64,000 nucleotides of DNA from Cricetomys ansorgei (lineage: Eukaryota; Chordata; Mammalia; Rodentia; Nesomyidae). The stretch lies in the NCBI GenBank assembly GCA_026225945.1, contig JAMJFZ010000770.1:4278001-4342000 (forward strand), given 5' to 3'. Made by a program: the position numbers and the translations under genes. The notes under the pieces were generated by a model that was not told where the DNA came from, searched no databases, and saw only the letters and a program-made list of their open reading frames with translations. The stretch's first letter is position 1; each line of letters begins with the position of its first letter. Below are positions 11,385 through 20,140 of the stretch, one piece after another.

Positions 11385-11830
11385 AGGGCACTAAAGACAG
11401 AAACAAACTATTTCATCCAAGTGTAACTTGGAGAACCAACAGGTTTTATGGGGGCTACTTATAGGGGCCTGGGTAATTTGTGGATGACTATACTGTTGAA
11501 AAAAAAAAAAACTCTCCTGCCAACTGTTAAATGCCTATAAATCTTCAGGGAAGGATGGGCCTTTTGAGTTCCTCACTAACAGCAACCTTTAACTGTCTAT
11601 AAATTCTCAAGGGGCGGGGCCTGAGAAGCCCCTCCTCTTAGCAACTGTTAACTATGTTAGCATCCTCTAGGAGTGGTGGAGTGTCATGAACCCCTCCTTA
11701 CTCCATAGCAGAACCTTAATGGAGCCAAAGAATCTTACACAGGTTTCATACAGCAATCACAGGTGCTGAGACTCCAAGAGGAAGCTGCCACGCCATGGCC
11801 AGAGGCATCGTGCCACAACATCAAAGACAG
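11385..11830. repeat. Interspersed repeat with internal ~60-bp tandem units
   Basis: Three imperfect units start with CAAC(T/C)(G/T)TTAA at 11521, 11583 and 11642. They are 62, 59 and 67 bp long, and each ends in a TAACAG/TTAG/ATAG-type boundary. An A run at 11500-11511 precedes them. From memory the arrangement resembles a recurrent rodent interspersed repeat, but I cannot name the family. Confidence 0.5.
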
Positions 11831-12299
11831 CTTATAGTTACTGGGGATGCTGGGGATGTTAAGTTCTTTGCCAACATACTAGGATTTCCACAAGCACAAC
11901 CTACTCGGTATTTCACAGGGCTCGATACCACAGGCCATGGTTAGCTTGGCCAGTTTCCCTGCTCAGGGTCTTTCTCAAAGCAGAAAGCAAGAAGGTGCCT
12001 TTAAATGAGAGGCCCTAGGAAGAACAAGTCCAAGCTTATTCGGATTGTTGATAGAACCCAGATCCCTACAGTGTTAGGACTGAGGTCCCTTCTTTCGGGC
12101 TGTCAGATGGAGACCACCATCTCAGAATCCATCTCTGGTACCCAGCCCCTCCACCTAACAGTCAATAATGGCCAGACCAATGCTTCCACTCTAGGAATCT
12201 CTTTGCCTTCCAGGGCGTTTCTACAGCCTTCTGATTGAGAAAATGTTACACTGTGCAATTAGATTGGTCCCTCCAAGATAGTCCAGGGAAGTCTTTTGT

Positions 12300-12471
12300 T
12301 TGTCTGTTTATTTTGTTTTTGTTTTGTTTTGTTTTTGAGATAGGGTTTTTCTGTATAGCCCTGGATGTTCTGGAATTCACTTTGTAGACCAGGTTGGCCT
12401 TGAACTCAGAGATCCATCTGCCTCTGTTTCCCATGCCTAGGGATTAAAGGCATGTGCCACTACACCCAGCC
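12300..12471 (-). repeat. B1 SINE
   Basis: A TTTTG-rich tail is followed by 'gagatagggtttttctgtat', 'ggttggccttgaactcagag' and 'gattaaaggcatgtgccact', the reverse complement of B1. Confidence 0.92.
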
Positions 12472-12680
12472 AGTCTCAGTTTTAATTAACCCAATAACCT
12501 TATCCATACCAGTAAAAGCCTTTAGCTATGTAAAAAAGTCTATTTGAAGGTTGTAGGAATTTAGGAAATGGGTGTCTTTGATGTGTGTGTCTATTACAAG
12601 GCCAAAGAGAACCTAGATGACAGTGATAACAATACTAGCTGACAAATGTCAATAAAGGAGATAAAAAAAGTTGAAAAGAG

Positions 12681-12885
12681 GGGGCTGGAGAGATGACTTA
12701 GCAGTTAAGAGCACTAGTTGCTCTTCCAGAGGTCCTTGGTTCAATTCCCAGCACCCACATGACAGTTCGCAACTGCCTGTAACTCCAGTTCCAAGGGATC
12801 TGCTGCCCTCACACAGACATGAATGCAGGGAACACACCAATGTACAGAGAGTAAAAAATAAATAACAAAATGAATAAAAAATGTT
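12681..12885 (+). repeat. B2-family SINE
   Basis: It starts 'ggggctggagagatgactta' and continues 'gttaagagcactagttgctc', 'ggttcaattcccagcaccca' and an AATAAA-rich tail. It is essentially full length. Confidence 0.93.
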
Positions 12886-12890
12886 GAAAT

Positions 12891-13061
12891 GAGCTGGGCA
12901 GTGTTGGCAACCACTGTTAATCCCAGCACTCGGGAAGCAGAGGCAGATGGACCTCTGGACCTCTGGGAGTTCAAGGCCAGTCTGGTGTACAGAGTGAGTT
13001 CCAAGACAGCCACAGCTACACAGGGAAACCCTGTCTCAAAAAAACAAAACAAAGCCAAAAA
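12891..13061 (+). repeat. B1 SINE
   Basis: 'agctgggcagtgttggcaac', 'taatcccagcactcgggaag', 'caaggccagtctggtgtaca' and 'aaaccctgtctcaaaaaaac'. 'gacctctg' is duplicated near 12950. It sits directly behind the B2 tail, so one SINE probably inserted into the other's A-rich end. Confidence 0.93.
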
Positions 13062-13529
13062 GTTGAAATGAGAGTAAGTAGCTAAAAGTCCAAAGCCTTT
13101 GTAAACAGACTGGTAATGGCTTCCTTGAACAGAGTAACATCTAAGTTAAAACACACAGTATGACTCTGAATCAAAGGGTTAGCACTTTCAGGGTGGCCTA
13201 TGCCTGCAGAGGACCTAAAGAGAGTCTCCCAAGGCTCCACTTGCCTGATGCTTAGATCAGGCTTACATTTCTTAACAGGGGAACATTTAGCAGAATCCCC
13301 TAGCCCAACAGTCTGTGTGTGTTGCTGGGTGCCTCACGGTCCTGTGGTGGCTGCTCTGAAGAATTGTTGGTGCTGTGGCAAGCTTTCAACCTGCCACCAC
13401 TTATGGGGCATCAGAGAGAGTTTGTGAACCTCCCTTGGGTTGCTTCTGACTGATTCTCCCTTTTGTGGTGGCTTCCTTCTCTGAATTCCTAAGGTTTTAA
13501 ATTATTAATTAATCATTTTTATTGTCATG

Positions 13530-13620
13530 TTTCTTTATGGTGTTAGGGATCAAGCTAGGGCCTCTTATATACAAAGTGTACACTCTACCACTAAGCTATA
13601 TACCTTATCCATTAAAAGAG
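13530..13620 (-). repeat. ID/B4-type SINE fragment
   Basis: 'gttagggatcaagctagggc' followed by 'cactctaccactaagctata' is the reverse complement of an ID-type tRNA-derived head. Confidence 0.65.
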
Positions 13621-14224
13621 GGCCTCAGTGTTAAACATCTTAGTTCTTCCATTCATTCATATGCTCATTGAGCAACTTAAAAAATCCATTGGCACATAAC
13701 ATGAACCACGCACAAAAGACATGCATTTCCTTACTTCCTGAGACCTGTACATGAGTTTTGTCACACAGTTCAAGGAACAGTGGTACAGAGATAGATCAGG
13801 GAACAAAGTGGAAGGTCCTTACCCCCACACTTCGGAACACAAGGGAAATGGAAATCTTTTAGTGTTGAGTCTGTAGCTCTTCACTCATGAAACTGAAAGC
13901 AGGTGTGCAAAACCTGTTGCTCCATGCCACCTGTAGCCACTTGATTCTCTGCAGTCTTTCAGAGGGAGCCAGAAGAGCACCTAACTTAGACGAGCCCTGG
14001 CCTGGTACTATTGCTGTTGTCACCTCCATTTTGCACATAAGCAAACAGGCACCGGAAGTTCCACACTGCCCAGCTGGCGCATTGTAAGAGCAGCACGTTA
14101 GTCAAGCACCCTGATCCAAAGAAGTTGCATGAGTGCTGTGTTAGTGCGTTTCTGTGCTCGTCAGATGCTAGGCCTTGTTGAGGGCTCTGTAGAAGTCGTA
14201 CCCCTTGATTTTCCTACCTTCTGT

Positions 14225-14350
14225 ACTAAAGAGTGATGCGTACACCCCAAGGCGGGATACAGAACTGGAGCCTCAGCGAAGGCAAGTAACCAGCTTGGGG
14301 ACACAGCCAGGGAATGTCCAGTCTAGCCCCCAAATTCTTTCTCTGTATGA
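14225..14350 (-). repeat. MIR-like fragment
   Basis: 'gagcctcagcgaaggcaagt' then 'agcttggggacacagccagg' is the reverse-orientation MIR order (gaggctcagagaggttaagtaacttgcccaaggtcacacagc). Confidence 0.5.
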
Positions 14351-14547
14351 GGGAAGGTGCATGGGGAGATAGGCAGAGGACTAGAGCCAGCAATAGAGAC
14401 AGAAAAGCAGGGTGGAGTGGTGAGGGGAAGGACAGGGGGACGGTGTGAAAAGGAACAGGAGATGCTGGAGGAGACAGATAGCAAGGAAGGACCTCTGAGT
14501 AGTGGGAGACAGCGGGGTTTTTCTTGCTGTTTCTTAAAAAATATTAT

Positions 14548-14741
14548 ATCATCATTATCATCATCAACAGCATCATCATGATCATCATCATCATGAAACA
14601 GGTGCCTATGGAGGCCAGAAGAGGGTGTTGAGTCCCCTGGAGCTGGAGTAACGGGAAGCTGTGGGCTGTCCTGGGAACCAAACTCATGTCCTCTGCTAGA
14701 GCAGTGAGCATTCTTAATGGCTGGCTCATCTTGTCAGCCCA
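14548..14741 (-). repeat. ATC microsatellite and B2-family SINE
   Basis: An imperfect ATC run at 14548-14595 leads into 'ggaggccagaagagggtgtt', 'ggagctggagtaacgggaag' and 'gagcattcttaatggctggc'. The second part is a diverged, reverse-oriented B2-family body. The microsatellite occupies the position of the SINE tail. Confidence 0.75.
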
Positions 14742-15213
14742 GAGAATCATTTTCTGTGGGAACTGTGGTCGGAAGACATACTGCCAAGTGCCATCATGGG
14801 GTGTTGTTACGTAGGTCCTGAGATCTGCAATGATTCCTTCCTGAGAACAAACAAGAAGGACAAAGGAGGCTCTGAGAACGGGGAGCCCCAGTGCTGTGTG
14901 CACAAAGGGGAGGGCTGGCATACCAGAGGCAGAGAAAACAGGTGTGCACCTGCTTATGTGAAGGGTTCGGAACATGGAATGGCTTTCTTCAAGGAAGAGA
15001 GATTCTCCCCTGCTTTTTGGCTTTTTTAAGAATCGAAGAGAAGAAAGGTGGGTAAACAGAGATATCCTCCGCACATTAACAGTGAGGTAAGGGGTGGTTT
15101 GGGAAAATGGAGACACTATCTTTTCCTTCATACTTCTCGTTGTGATTGGCGTGTGGGTTTCCTAGAGCTTCCCTAATAACTGGACACACACTGGGGTTTA
15201 AAACAATGAAGGT

Positions 15214-15388
15214 GGGGGCTGGAGAGATGGCTCAGCAGTTAAGAGCTCTTCCAGAGGTCCTAGTTCAATTCCAAGCAACCACATGGTGGCTCACAAACCA
15301 TCTAAAGTGGGGTCTGATGCCCTCTTCTGGCATACAGGTGTACATGCACATAGAGCACTCATACATAAAATAAATCTTTAAAAAACAA
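15214..15388 (+). repeat. B2-family SINE with small internal deletion
   Basis: 'ggggctggagagatggctca' begins a B2. 'agttaagagctcttccagag' lacks the ~10 bases normally between AAGAGC and TCTTCC. 'ccctcttctggcatacaggt' and 'cataaaataaatctttaaaa' end the element. Confidence 0.93.
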
Positions 15389-15649
15389 AACCAAAAAAAA
15401 ACCCAATGAAAGCTTAATGGTTCACAGTCCTTAATGCGAAAAGTCCAAAACATAGGCCTTGCTGAGTTGGTTCCTTCTGTAGGCCACGAAGGAGAATCTG
15501 TCCCAGGTAAACCTTGCCCCTGGCTCTTATTGGCTCCCATAGTCTTTTCCTGTGGCTTGTGCATGCATTACTCCAGCCTCTGCTTTCTTCATATGCTATC
15601 TGCCCCATGGGTGGCTGAGTCCAAATTTCCCTCTTTAAAAAAAATTATT

Positions 15650-15715
15650 TTGCCAGCCTGGTCTACAGAGTGAGTTCCAGAACAGCCAGAGTTACAACAG
15701 AGAAACTCTTTTTTT
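15650..15715 (+). repeat. 5'-truncated B1 SINE
   Basis: 'gccagcctggtctacagagt' to 'acagagaaactc' is the 3' half of a B1. A T/G-rich run follows in place of the usual A tail. Confidence 0.75.
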
Positions 15716-15734
15716 TTTGGGGGGGGGCGCGCTG

Positions 15735-15880
15735 GCTGGTGGTGGCACATGCCTTTAATCCTAGCACTCAGGAGGTAGAGTCAAGCAGATCCCTGTGAGT
15801 TTGAGGCCAGCCTGGTCTATAAAGTGAGTTCCAGGACAGCCATGGCTGCACAGAAAAACCCTTTTATTTGAAAAAACAAA
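15735..15880 (+). repeat. B1 SINE
   Basis: 'ggtggtggcacatgccttta', 'tcctagcactcaggaggtag', 'gaggccagcctggtctataa' and 'gacagccatggctgcacaga' are intact B1 landmarks. Confidence 0.92.
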
Positions 15881-15904
15881 GAAACAAAAAAGAGATTATT
15901 CTTG

Positions 15905-16152
15905 TAAACATGCATATGTGTCCATGTGTGAGAATGTAGGGGTGCCATGGAGCATGTGTGTGTGGTAATCAGGAGACAACCTCCATCTTCCTCCTTGTTT
16001 GAGGCAGGGTCTCTCATGTTGTTTGTTGGCCTGCTGCCTGCTAGAGAGTCTCTCATCTGGCCCTAGGAATAGTGCTGAGAAATCCCACTCAGGTCATGAG
16101 GCTCGGCGGCAAGGGCCTTTGCCCCTGAGTCAGCCCACCAGCTCTGCCTCTT
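15905..16152 (-). repeat. B2/B4-superfamily SINE, diverged
   Basis: On the + strand, 'atgcatatgtgtccatgtgt', 'aggagacaacctccatcttc', 'tttgaggcagggtctctcat' and, at the far end, 'tcggcggcaagggcctttgc' with 'cccaccagctctgcc' match the order of a reverse-oriented tRNA/7SL-type composite SINE. Confidence 0.55.
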
Positions 16153-16807
16153 CTTACAAGCACATCCATCCACCTTAGTCTAGTCTAACTTCATTGTAAC
16201 TGGATCATGCCTGCAAAGACCCCATTTCTAGGGAGGAAAAAGCTATACACGTGAGTCCATGCAAAGGTGAGTGGTTAAAGTGACCCTAAAATGTTAAATA
16301 ACTTCCCACGCTCTCTCATCTAGAATTCATGCTTCATATACACCTCAAGAGCATCTTACAGAGGACCTCGACAAAAGGAGAGTGCACTACTGCCCAGACA
16401 CACTGCCACAGGACGAAGAGCTCTCCCCAACCGTGCCTCCTCACTGATTCCTGGGAAGGCTTCTCTTCACCTTCCTCTGGGAGTTCCTGGGAGACAACGT
16501 CTCTACTGTTTCAAGCATCTTTGGATGTGGAACTTACAGTTCTAATCATAAATGAGAGTCCAGTTCCCACTTGTCCTCCCTCACCTCACGCCCACTTTTC
16601 CGCCTTCGCCTAGATGTCTATTAATCCAAATAATAACTGAGGTGGGAACCTCAGGGATGAGTTGGGATCTGTTACTGCTGTCAGGGTAAGTAGTAGCCAG
16701 CCAGAAAGAAGGTATCTTAGGGGCAAGGGAGAGAGGAAAGATCCAAGGAGTCTGTGCAAAACTGTGACACCATGATGGCAGTCATCCTGCATTCCCCTAA
16801 AACCTTG

Positions 16808-17186
16808 TGTCCTAGTTAGCATTAACTGTCAGTTTGGCAAAGCCTAGAATCACCTGACAAAGAGTCTCAATGGAGTAATTGTCTTTTTATAAGGTTGGTC
16901 TGTGGATGCATCTGTGATTACTGATAAATGAGCAGGACAGCCCAGTCCACTGTGGGTGGTACTATTCCCTGTAAAGTAGCAATGGGTTATAGGAGGAAGC
17001 CAGCTGGGCATGAGTCTGGCAAGGAGTCAGAAAGCACTCCTGCTTCATGGCTCCTGCTGTACTTCCTTGTCTTCTCTCAGCAACGTGATGGTGAACGGAA
17101 TGTGTAAGATGGAATACACCCTTTCTTCCCCTAAAATGCTTTCGGTCATGGTATTTGCCAGAGCAACAGAATAAAACTGGGGTATC
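16808..17186 (+). mobile_element. MaLR (MT/ORR1-type) solo LTR
   Basis: The element opens 'tgtcctagttagcattaact' and keeps the family's middle 'acagcccagtccactgtggg' and the 3' block 'gcttcatggctcctgctgta', 'ttcccctaaaatgctttcgg' and 'tcatggtatttgccagagca'. Size and order fit a complete diverged LTR. There is no internal region. Confidence 0.75.
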
Positions 17187-18067
17187 TTGTTGAGTCACAG
17201 AAGCCCAGGCTATCCAAATAGAGAGGGATCTTCCACCATATTGGAATCCGTGTTAGGTTGTAGAAGCCTTAAGAAATTTAAAAAGCTATCAAGCTGAGCA
17301 CAGAAAACACATGTTCATTAAAATGCTGAGATGATTTCAGTGCTGCTGCGACTCTACTGAACTTACTCATGAAGCAACAGCCGAGAATCCCTGGTCTGAT
17401 GCTCTTCTCATCTAACAGATGAGCAAATATCATTGGTTCTCCTCCACCTTGAACGTAATTCTGAGGCACTGGCCAACTTAAAGGCAAAGCCTGGTACAGT
17501 CACTATGCAGACTTTGTTTCCCATAAATAAACGTGGGTTCTGTTAAAGAATTAAGGTATTTGAGATGCCTTTGCTTTGGGCAACAGTGCCACACAAAGAG
17601 TTCTCGGCCAGTCTTGGCAAGCGAGTCAGTAGTTGCAATGTAGATGTTTGTAGTCTTCTAGGGGATGCAGATCCACACCAGGCGTATGAGCATTGCTGAG
17701 AGAAATTGCGTTGGATTCAGTCAAGGATAAGGAGTCATGCAGAGAGGGCTGTCAGGGAAGGTAGATGATGCTTTTGGGCTGAAGTCATTAGGGAAAGCAA
17801 GGTGACTGTGATTTGCTTACAATCTTGGGGTGACACCGAGGAGGTGAGTCCAACAGCCCGCAGCAAAAGCTCTTTATGCACACCATGCACACCCTGACTC
17901 CTGCAAACATCCAACCTGCCTTTGACTCTGGAGCTTAGAAACAAGGTGAGAAGGATGCTATTAACTGTGCAGCAGGTTGGGCGATTTTATTGGGAGATTT
18001 CCTGAGAAAATCTTGGAATGGGAACCCTTCCGGAGAGGTATGAAATTGGAGATGTCTAAGTTTAGTT

Positions 18068-18069
<2 letters not shown>

Positions 18070-18150
<81 letters not shown>
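18070..18150 (+). repeat. Compound (TG)n-(GA)n microsatellite
   Basis: About 17 TG units (18070-18104) run straight into 23 GA units (18105-18150), with no interruption. The tract ends roughly 100 bases before the CpG island of Dlg5. TG runs can adopt Z-DNA and homopurine GA runs can form triplex DNA. Whether either happens here is inference. Confidence 0.97.
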
Positions 18151-18154
<4 letters not shown>

Positions 18155-18570
18155 ATATGAATGATATCATGGGGTCCATTGTGTCTTTGGTTTATTTTGG
18201 AATTCTTAGGAGACCCTGGATTAGGGGCAGTGTTTGAACCGGGTGGGGGGCTGTTTCTCCCAGTAGCTTGGGGGGCCGAGGGGGGCGGGACCCTTCCCTC
18301 CACCCAGCCCTTCAGCGGCCGGCCACCTCTTCCAGGACGAAGGCGGACCGCGAAGGAGAGAGGCCAGAGGGGCGGGCCGCGGCTGTGCGGGCGACGCCGT
18401 GGAAGCCCGGGGAGCCCGGCCCGAGCCGTCGCCGTCGGGCGCCCGGCGACTCTCCCCCCGCGGTATCGCAGCGTGAGGCAAGGAGGTGGGCGCGGGGGCG
18501 GAGCCGGAGGGGGCATGCCCGGCCGCTGCGAGGCCTCCCGGCGCGCCCCGGCCGCCGTCCCCACCTCCGC

Positions 18571-18602
18571 CTCCTCCTCCTCCTCCTCCTCCTCCGTCTC
18601 CT
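18571..18602 (+). repeat. CTC/CCT trinucleotide tract
   Basis: About 8 CTC units followed by 'cgtctcctcctcccc'. The opposite strand is a GGA repeat, a known G-quadruplex-forming type. It lies in the promoter/5' UTR about 240-270 bases before the start codon. Confidence 0.9.
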
Positions 18603-18633
18603 CCTCCCCTTCCAGTCCCGCCGCCGCCGCAGC

Positions 18634-18646
18634 CAACATGGCTGCG
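18634..18646 (+). promoter_or_regulatory. YY1-like site
   Basis: 'caacatggctgc' matches the YY1 initiator-region consensus CAAGATGGCGGC at 10 of 12 positions, in the forward orientation typical of sites just downstream of TSSs in CpG-island genes. It contains the ATG of the upstream ORF described next. Confidence 0.5.
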
Positions 18647-18673
18647 CCCCGGAGCCCGGGAGGCGGCCGCTGA
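18638..18673 (+). promoter_or_regulatory. Upstream ORF 1 (11 codons)
   Basis: This ATG has A at -3 and G at +4, a strong context. It encodes MAAPRSPGGGR and then TGA, ending 170 bases before the Dlg5 ATG and in a different frame from it. If the TSS lies upstream, most scanning ribosomes would meet it first, so it could lower Dlg5 translation. Another ATG in the same frame at 18515 would extend it to 52 codons if the transcript starts even earlier. Confidence 0.45.
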
Positions 18674-18717
18674 GCGCCGCCCGATCGCCCGGGCCCCAGG
18701 CGCACAGGCCCCGGCCC

Positions 18718-18753
18718 ATGGGCCCCGCCGCCTCGCGGCTCTGGGCGCGTTAG
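18718..18753 (+). promoter_or_regulatory. Upstream ORF 2 (11 codons)
   Basis: The ATG at 18718 encodes MGPAASRLWAR and stops at TAG 18751-18753. It is in frame with the Dlg5 start 126 bases downstream, so this stop also fixes the limit of any N-terminal extension. C at -3 makes its context weaker than that of upstream ORF 1. Confidence 0.45.
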
Positions 18754-18843
18754 GCGGCCGCCCGGTTCGGCGTGCAGCCCGCCGGCCTCGGGGAGCCCCG
18801 GCGCCGTCCGGCGGGACGGGGCGGGGCGGCGCGGGCCGCCACC

Positions 18844-19147
18844 ATGGAGCCGCAGCGGCGGGAGCTGCTCGCCCAGTGTCAGCAGAGCCTGGCCCAGGCC
18901 ATGACCGAGGTGGAGGCCGTGCTCGGGCTGCTGGAGGCCGCGGGAGCGCTGAGCCCCAGCGAGCGGCGGCGGCTGGACGAGGAGGCGGGAGGCGCCAAGG
19001 CGGAGCTGCTGCTGCAGCTGCTCCTGGCCAAGGAGCAGGACCACTTCCAGGACCTGCGCGCCGCGCTGGAGAAGACACAGCCTCACCTGCTGCCCATTCT
19101 CTACCTGAACGGCGTCGTCGGGCCGCCGCAGTCCGCAGAGGGCGCGG
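18844..19147 (+). CDS. Dlg5: Dlg5 coding exon 1 (discs large MAGUK scaffold protein 5, N-terminus)
   Basis: DLG5 is a large membrane-associated guanylate kinase homologue. It scaffolds cell-cell junctions and polarity, supports cadherin trafficking, and has reported links to Hippo and Hedgehog signalling. This exon encodes residues 1-101 plus one base of codon 102. It starts MEPQRRELLAQCQQSLAQAM and ends with HLLPILYLNGVVG and EGA, which I recognise from mammalian DLG5. The segment is helix-rich and charged, and the literature describes this N-terminus as CARD-like. The start is chosen because 'gccgccaccATGg' is an optimal Kozak context, an in-frame stop lies at 18751, and no in-frame ATG lies between. 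The donor 'gcgg|gtgagt' is strong and leaves phase 1. The coiled coil, PDZ, SH3 and guanylate kinase exons lie beyond the window. Confidence 0.95.
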
Positions 19148-20044
19148 GTGAGTTGCAGTCCCGCCAGCCCCTCCGGCCCGCCGGCCACCGGGGTGGGGGC
19201 GGGGGCGAGGACTGATCGCGGCCACAGCTGTACCTGCGTGGGGCGGGTGACACCTTCTCCCTTAGCCTACCCGGGGAGGGACCGATGCCTAGCCCCGAAG
19301 TCACACTTCCAGCGTCTGCCCTGTGAGTCTTTTGGAACAATAACCCCTCGCCAAAAACCTCGTCTTTCCTCCCCTGGTTGTCACTGCCGCAGAGTTCTCC
19401 GGAGGCCACCAGGTCCGGGGCGGGGTGGAGGTAGGAGGACACCTCAGAAGGATGTTGGTCAGCCCCTATGGTGGGCTAGCCCTTCGGGAGCCAGAGGTTG
19501 CAATCTGCAAGACGGGAATCTAGGCCAGGGGCAGATTCCTTAAGTTTTGATTCCTGCCACCCGGTTTTAGGACCACTTGTGCCTTTTCACTTTGTGACCG
19601 TGACAGTTTCCTTCTCGACGCTGGATCTCAAGTCTCGCAACTCGTCGAGATTTGCTGTGAATTATGCACAACACCTTCCCCCGGTTTCTTTGGAAATTGT
19701 GGGCCCGGAAAAGTTGAGGAAGTTGCATTGCACTATGGGAAAATCTTAGTAGTGGTTGCTGTGGCTCAGTTCCCTTCCCAAGAGCTCCGAGCTCCCGGTG
19801 GAGGAGCGCTGGTGACTGCTTCCTTTGAGTAGTGCCCTTTGGAACCCCTGTGTTCTTGCTCTTGGAAGTGACTGATTTCTAAGTGTGTGTAGGGGGAGGG
19901 TTACTGCTGGGAGTTTGTCACTAGTGGTAGGCTTGTCCTGACTGGGCTGGAGAGAATGGAAGCCAGCCTCTTAGACAAGGAAGAAGGCATAGTGCAGGGG
20001 AAGGAGGGCTGGCATGTATGGAGTCTGTTGTGGCAGGAACTCTT

Positions 20045-20140
20045 CCTTATCATATTTAATCGCTGTTAACAGAGTGTGAACTATCTATTATATCTGCTTT
20101 GCCAGAGAGAAAACTATGGCTTTCAGAGGTTAAAATGCTC
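20045..20140 (-). repeat. Possible MIR fragment
   Basis: 'atatctgctttgccagagag' followed by 'actatggctttcagaggtta' weakly resembles reverse MIR (attttacagatgaggaaactgaggctcagagaggtta). Confidence 0.3.

Larger units (their letters stand above)
1..18060. other. Upstream intergenic region
   Basis: No coding exon could be recognised here. ORFs in this stretch are short, lack family resemblance and mostly run across SINEs. The content is SINEs, LTR fragments and simple repeats, listed separately. Stretches where I see nothing beyond unique or very old sequence include about 1-1130, 7000-8130, 9600-10380, 13630-14220 and 17190-18060. In mammals the neighbour upstream of Dlg5 is Polr3a. I found no exon of it, so its 3' end would lie further left. 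Confidence 0.7.
18250..19270. promoter_or_regulatory. CpG island promoter of Dlg5
   Basis: CpG density rises sharply at about 18,250 and falls after about 19,270, in contrast with the CpG-poor surroundings. GC-box cores lie at about 18279 (ggggggcggg), 18371 (ggggcggg), 18494 (gggggcgg) and 18817 (ggggcggggcgg). I see no TATA box, so dispersed initiation is likely and I cannot place the TSS. The island covers the presumed promoter, 5' UTR, all of coding exon 1 and the first bases of intron 1. Such islands often fire in both directions. A divergent noncoding transcript is known next to human DLG5 (DLG5-AS1), but nothing here proves one. Confidence 0.85.

Noticed and set aside
12681..12760. tRNA-like A/B-box sequences in many SINEs
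   Set aside because: These are the tRNA-derived heads of B2, ID and B4 elements, not functional tRNA genes.
14544..15131. 195-codon minus-strand ORF
   Set aside because: Its C-terminal part translates a B2-family SINE and an ATC repeat (poly-Met). The remainder shows no family.
18772..18843. N-terminal extension of Dlg5 from a GTG codon at 18772
   Set aside because: The reading frame is open, but GTG is a poor eukaryotic start and the ATG at 18844 has an optimal Kozak context and matches the known DLG5 N-terminus.
18486..19151. 221-codon plus-strand ORF overlapping exon 1 in another frame
   Set aside because: It consists of proline, alanine and arginine runs from CCT/GCC repeats and shadows the real Dlg5 frame.
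18067..19188. Minus-strand 373-codon ORF and other long ORFs across the CpG island
   Set aside because: GC-rich DNA has few stop codons. The ORF includes the His-Thr and Ser-Leu repeats of the TG/GA tract and is antisense to Dlg5 exon 1. There is no protein-like content.
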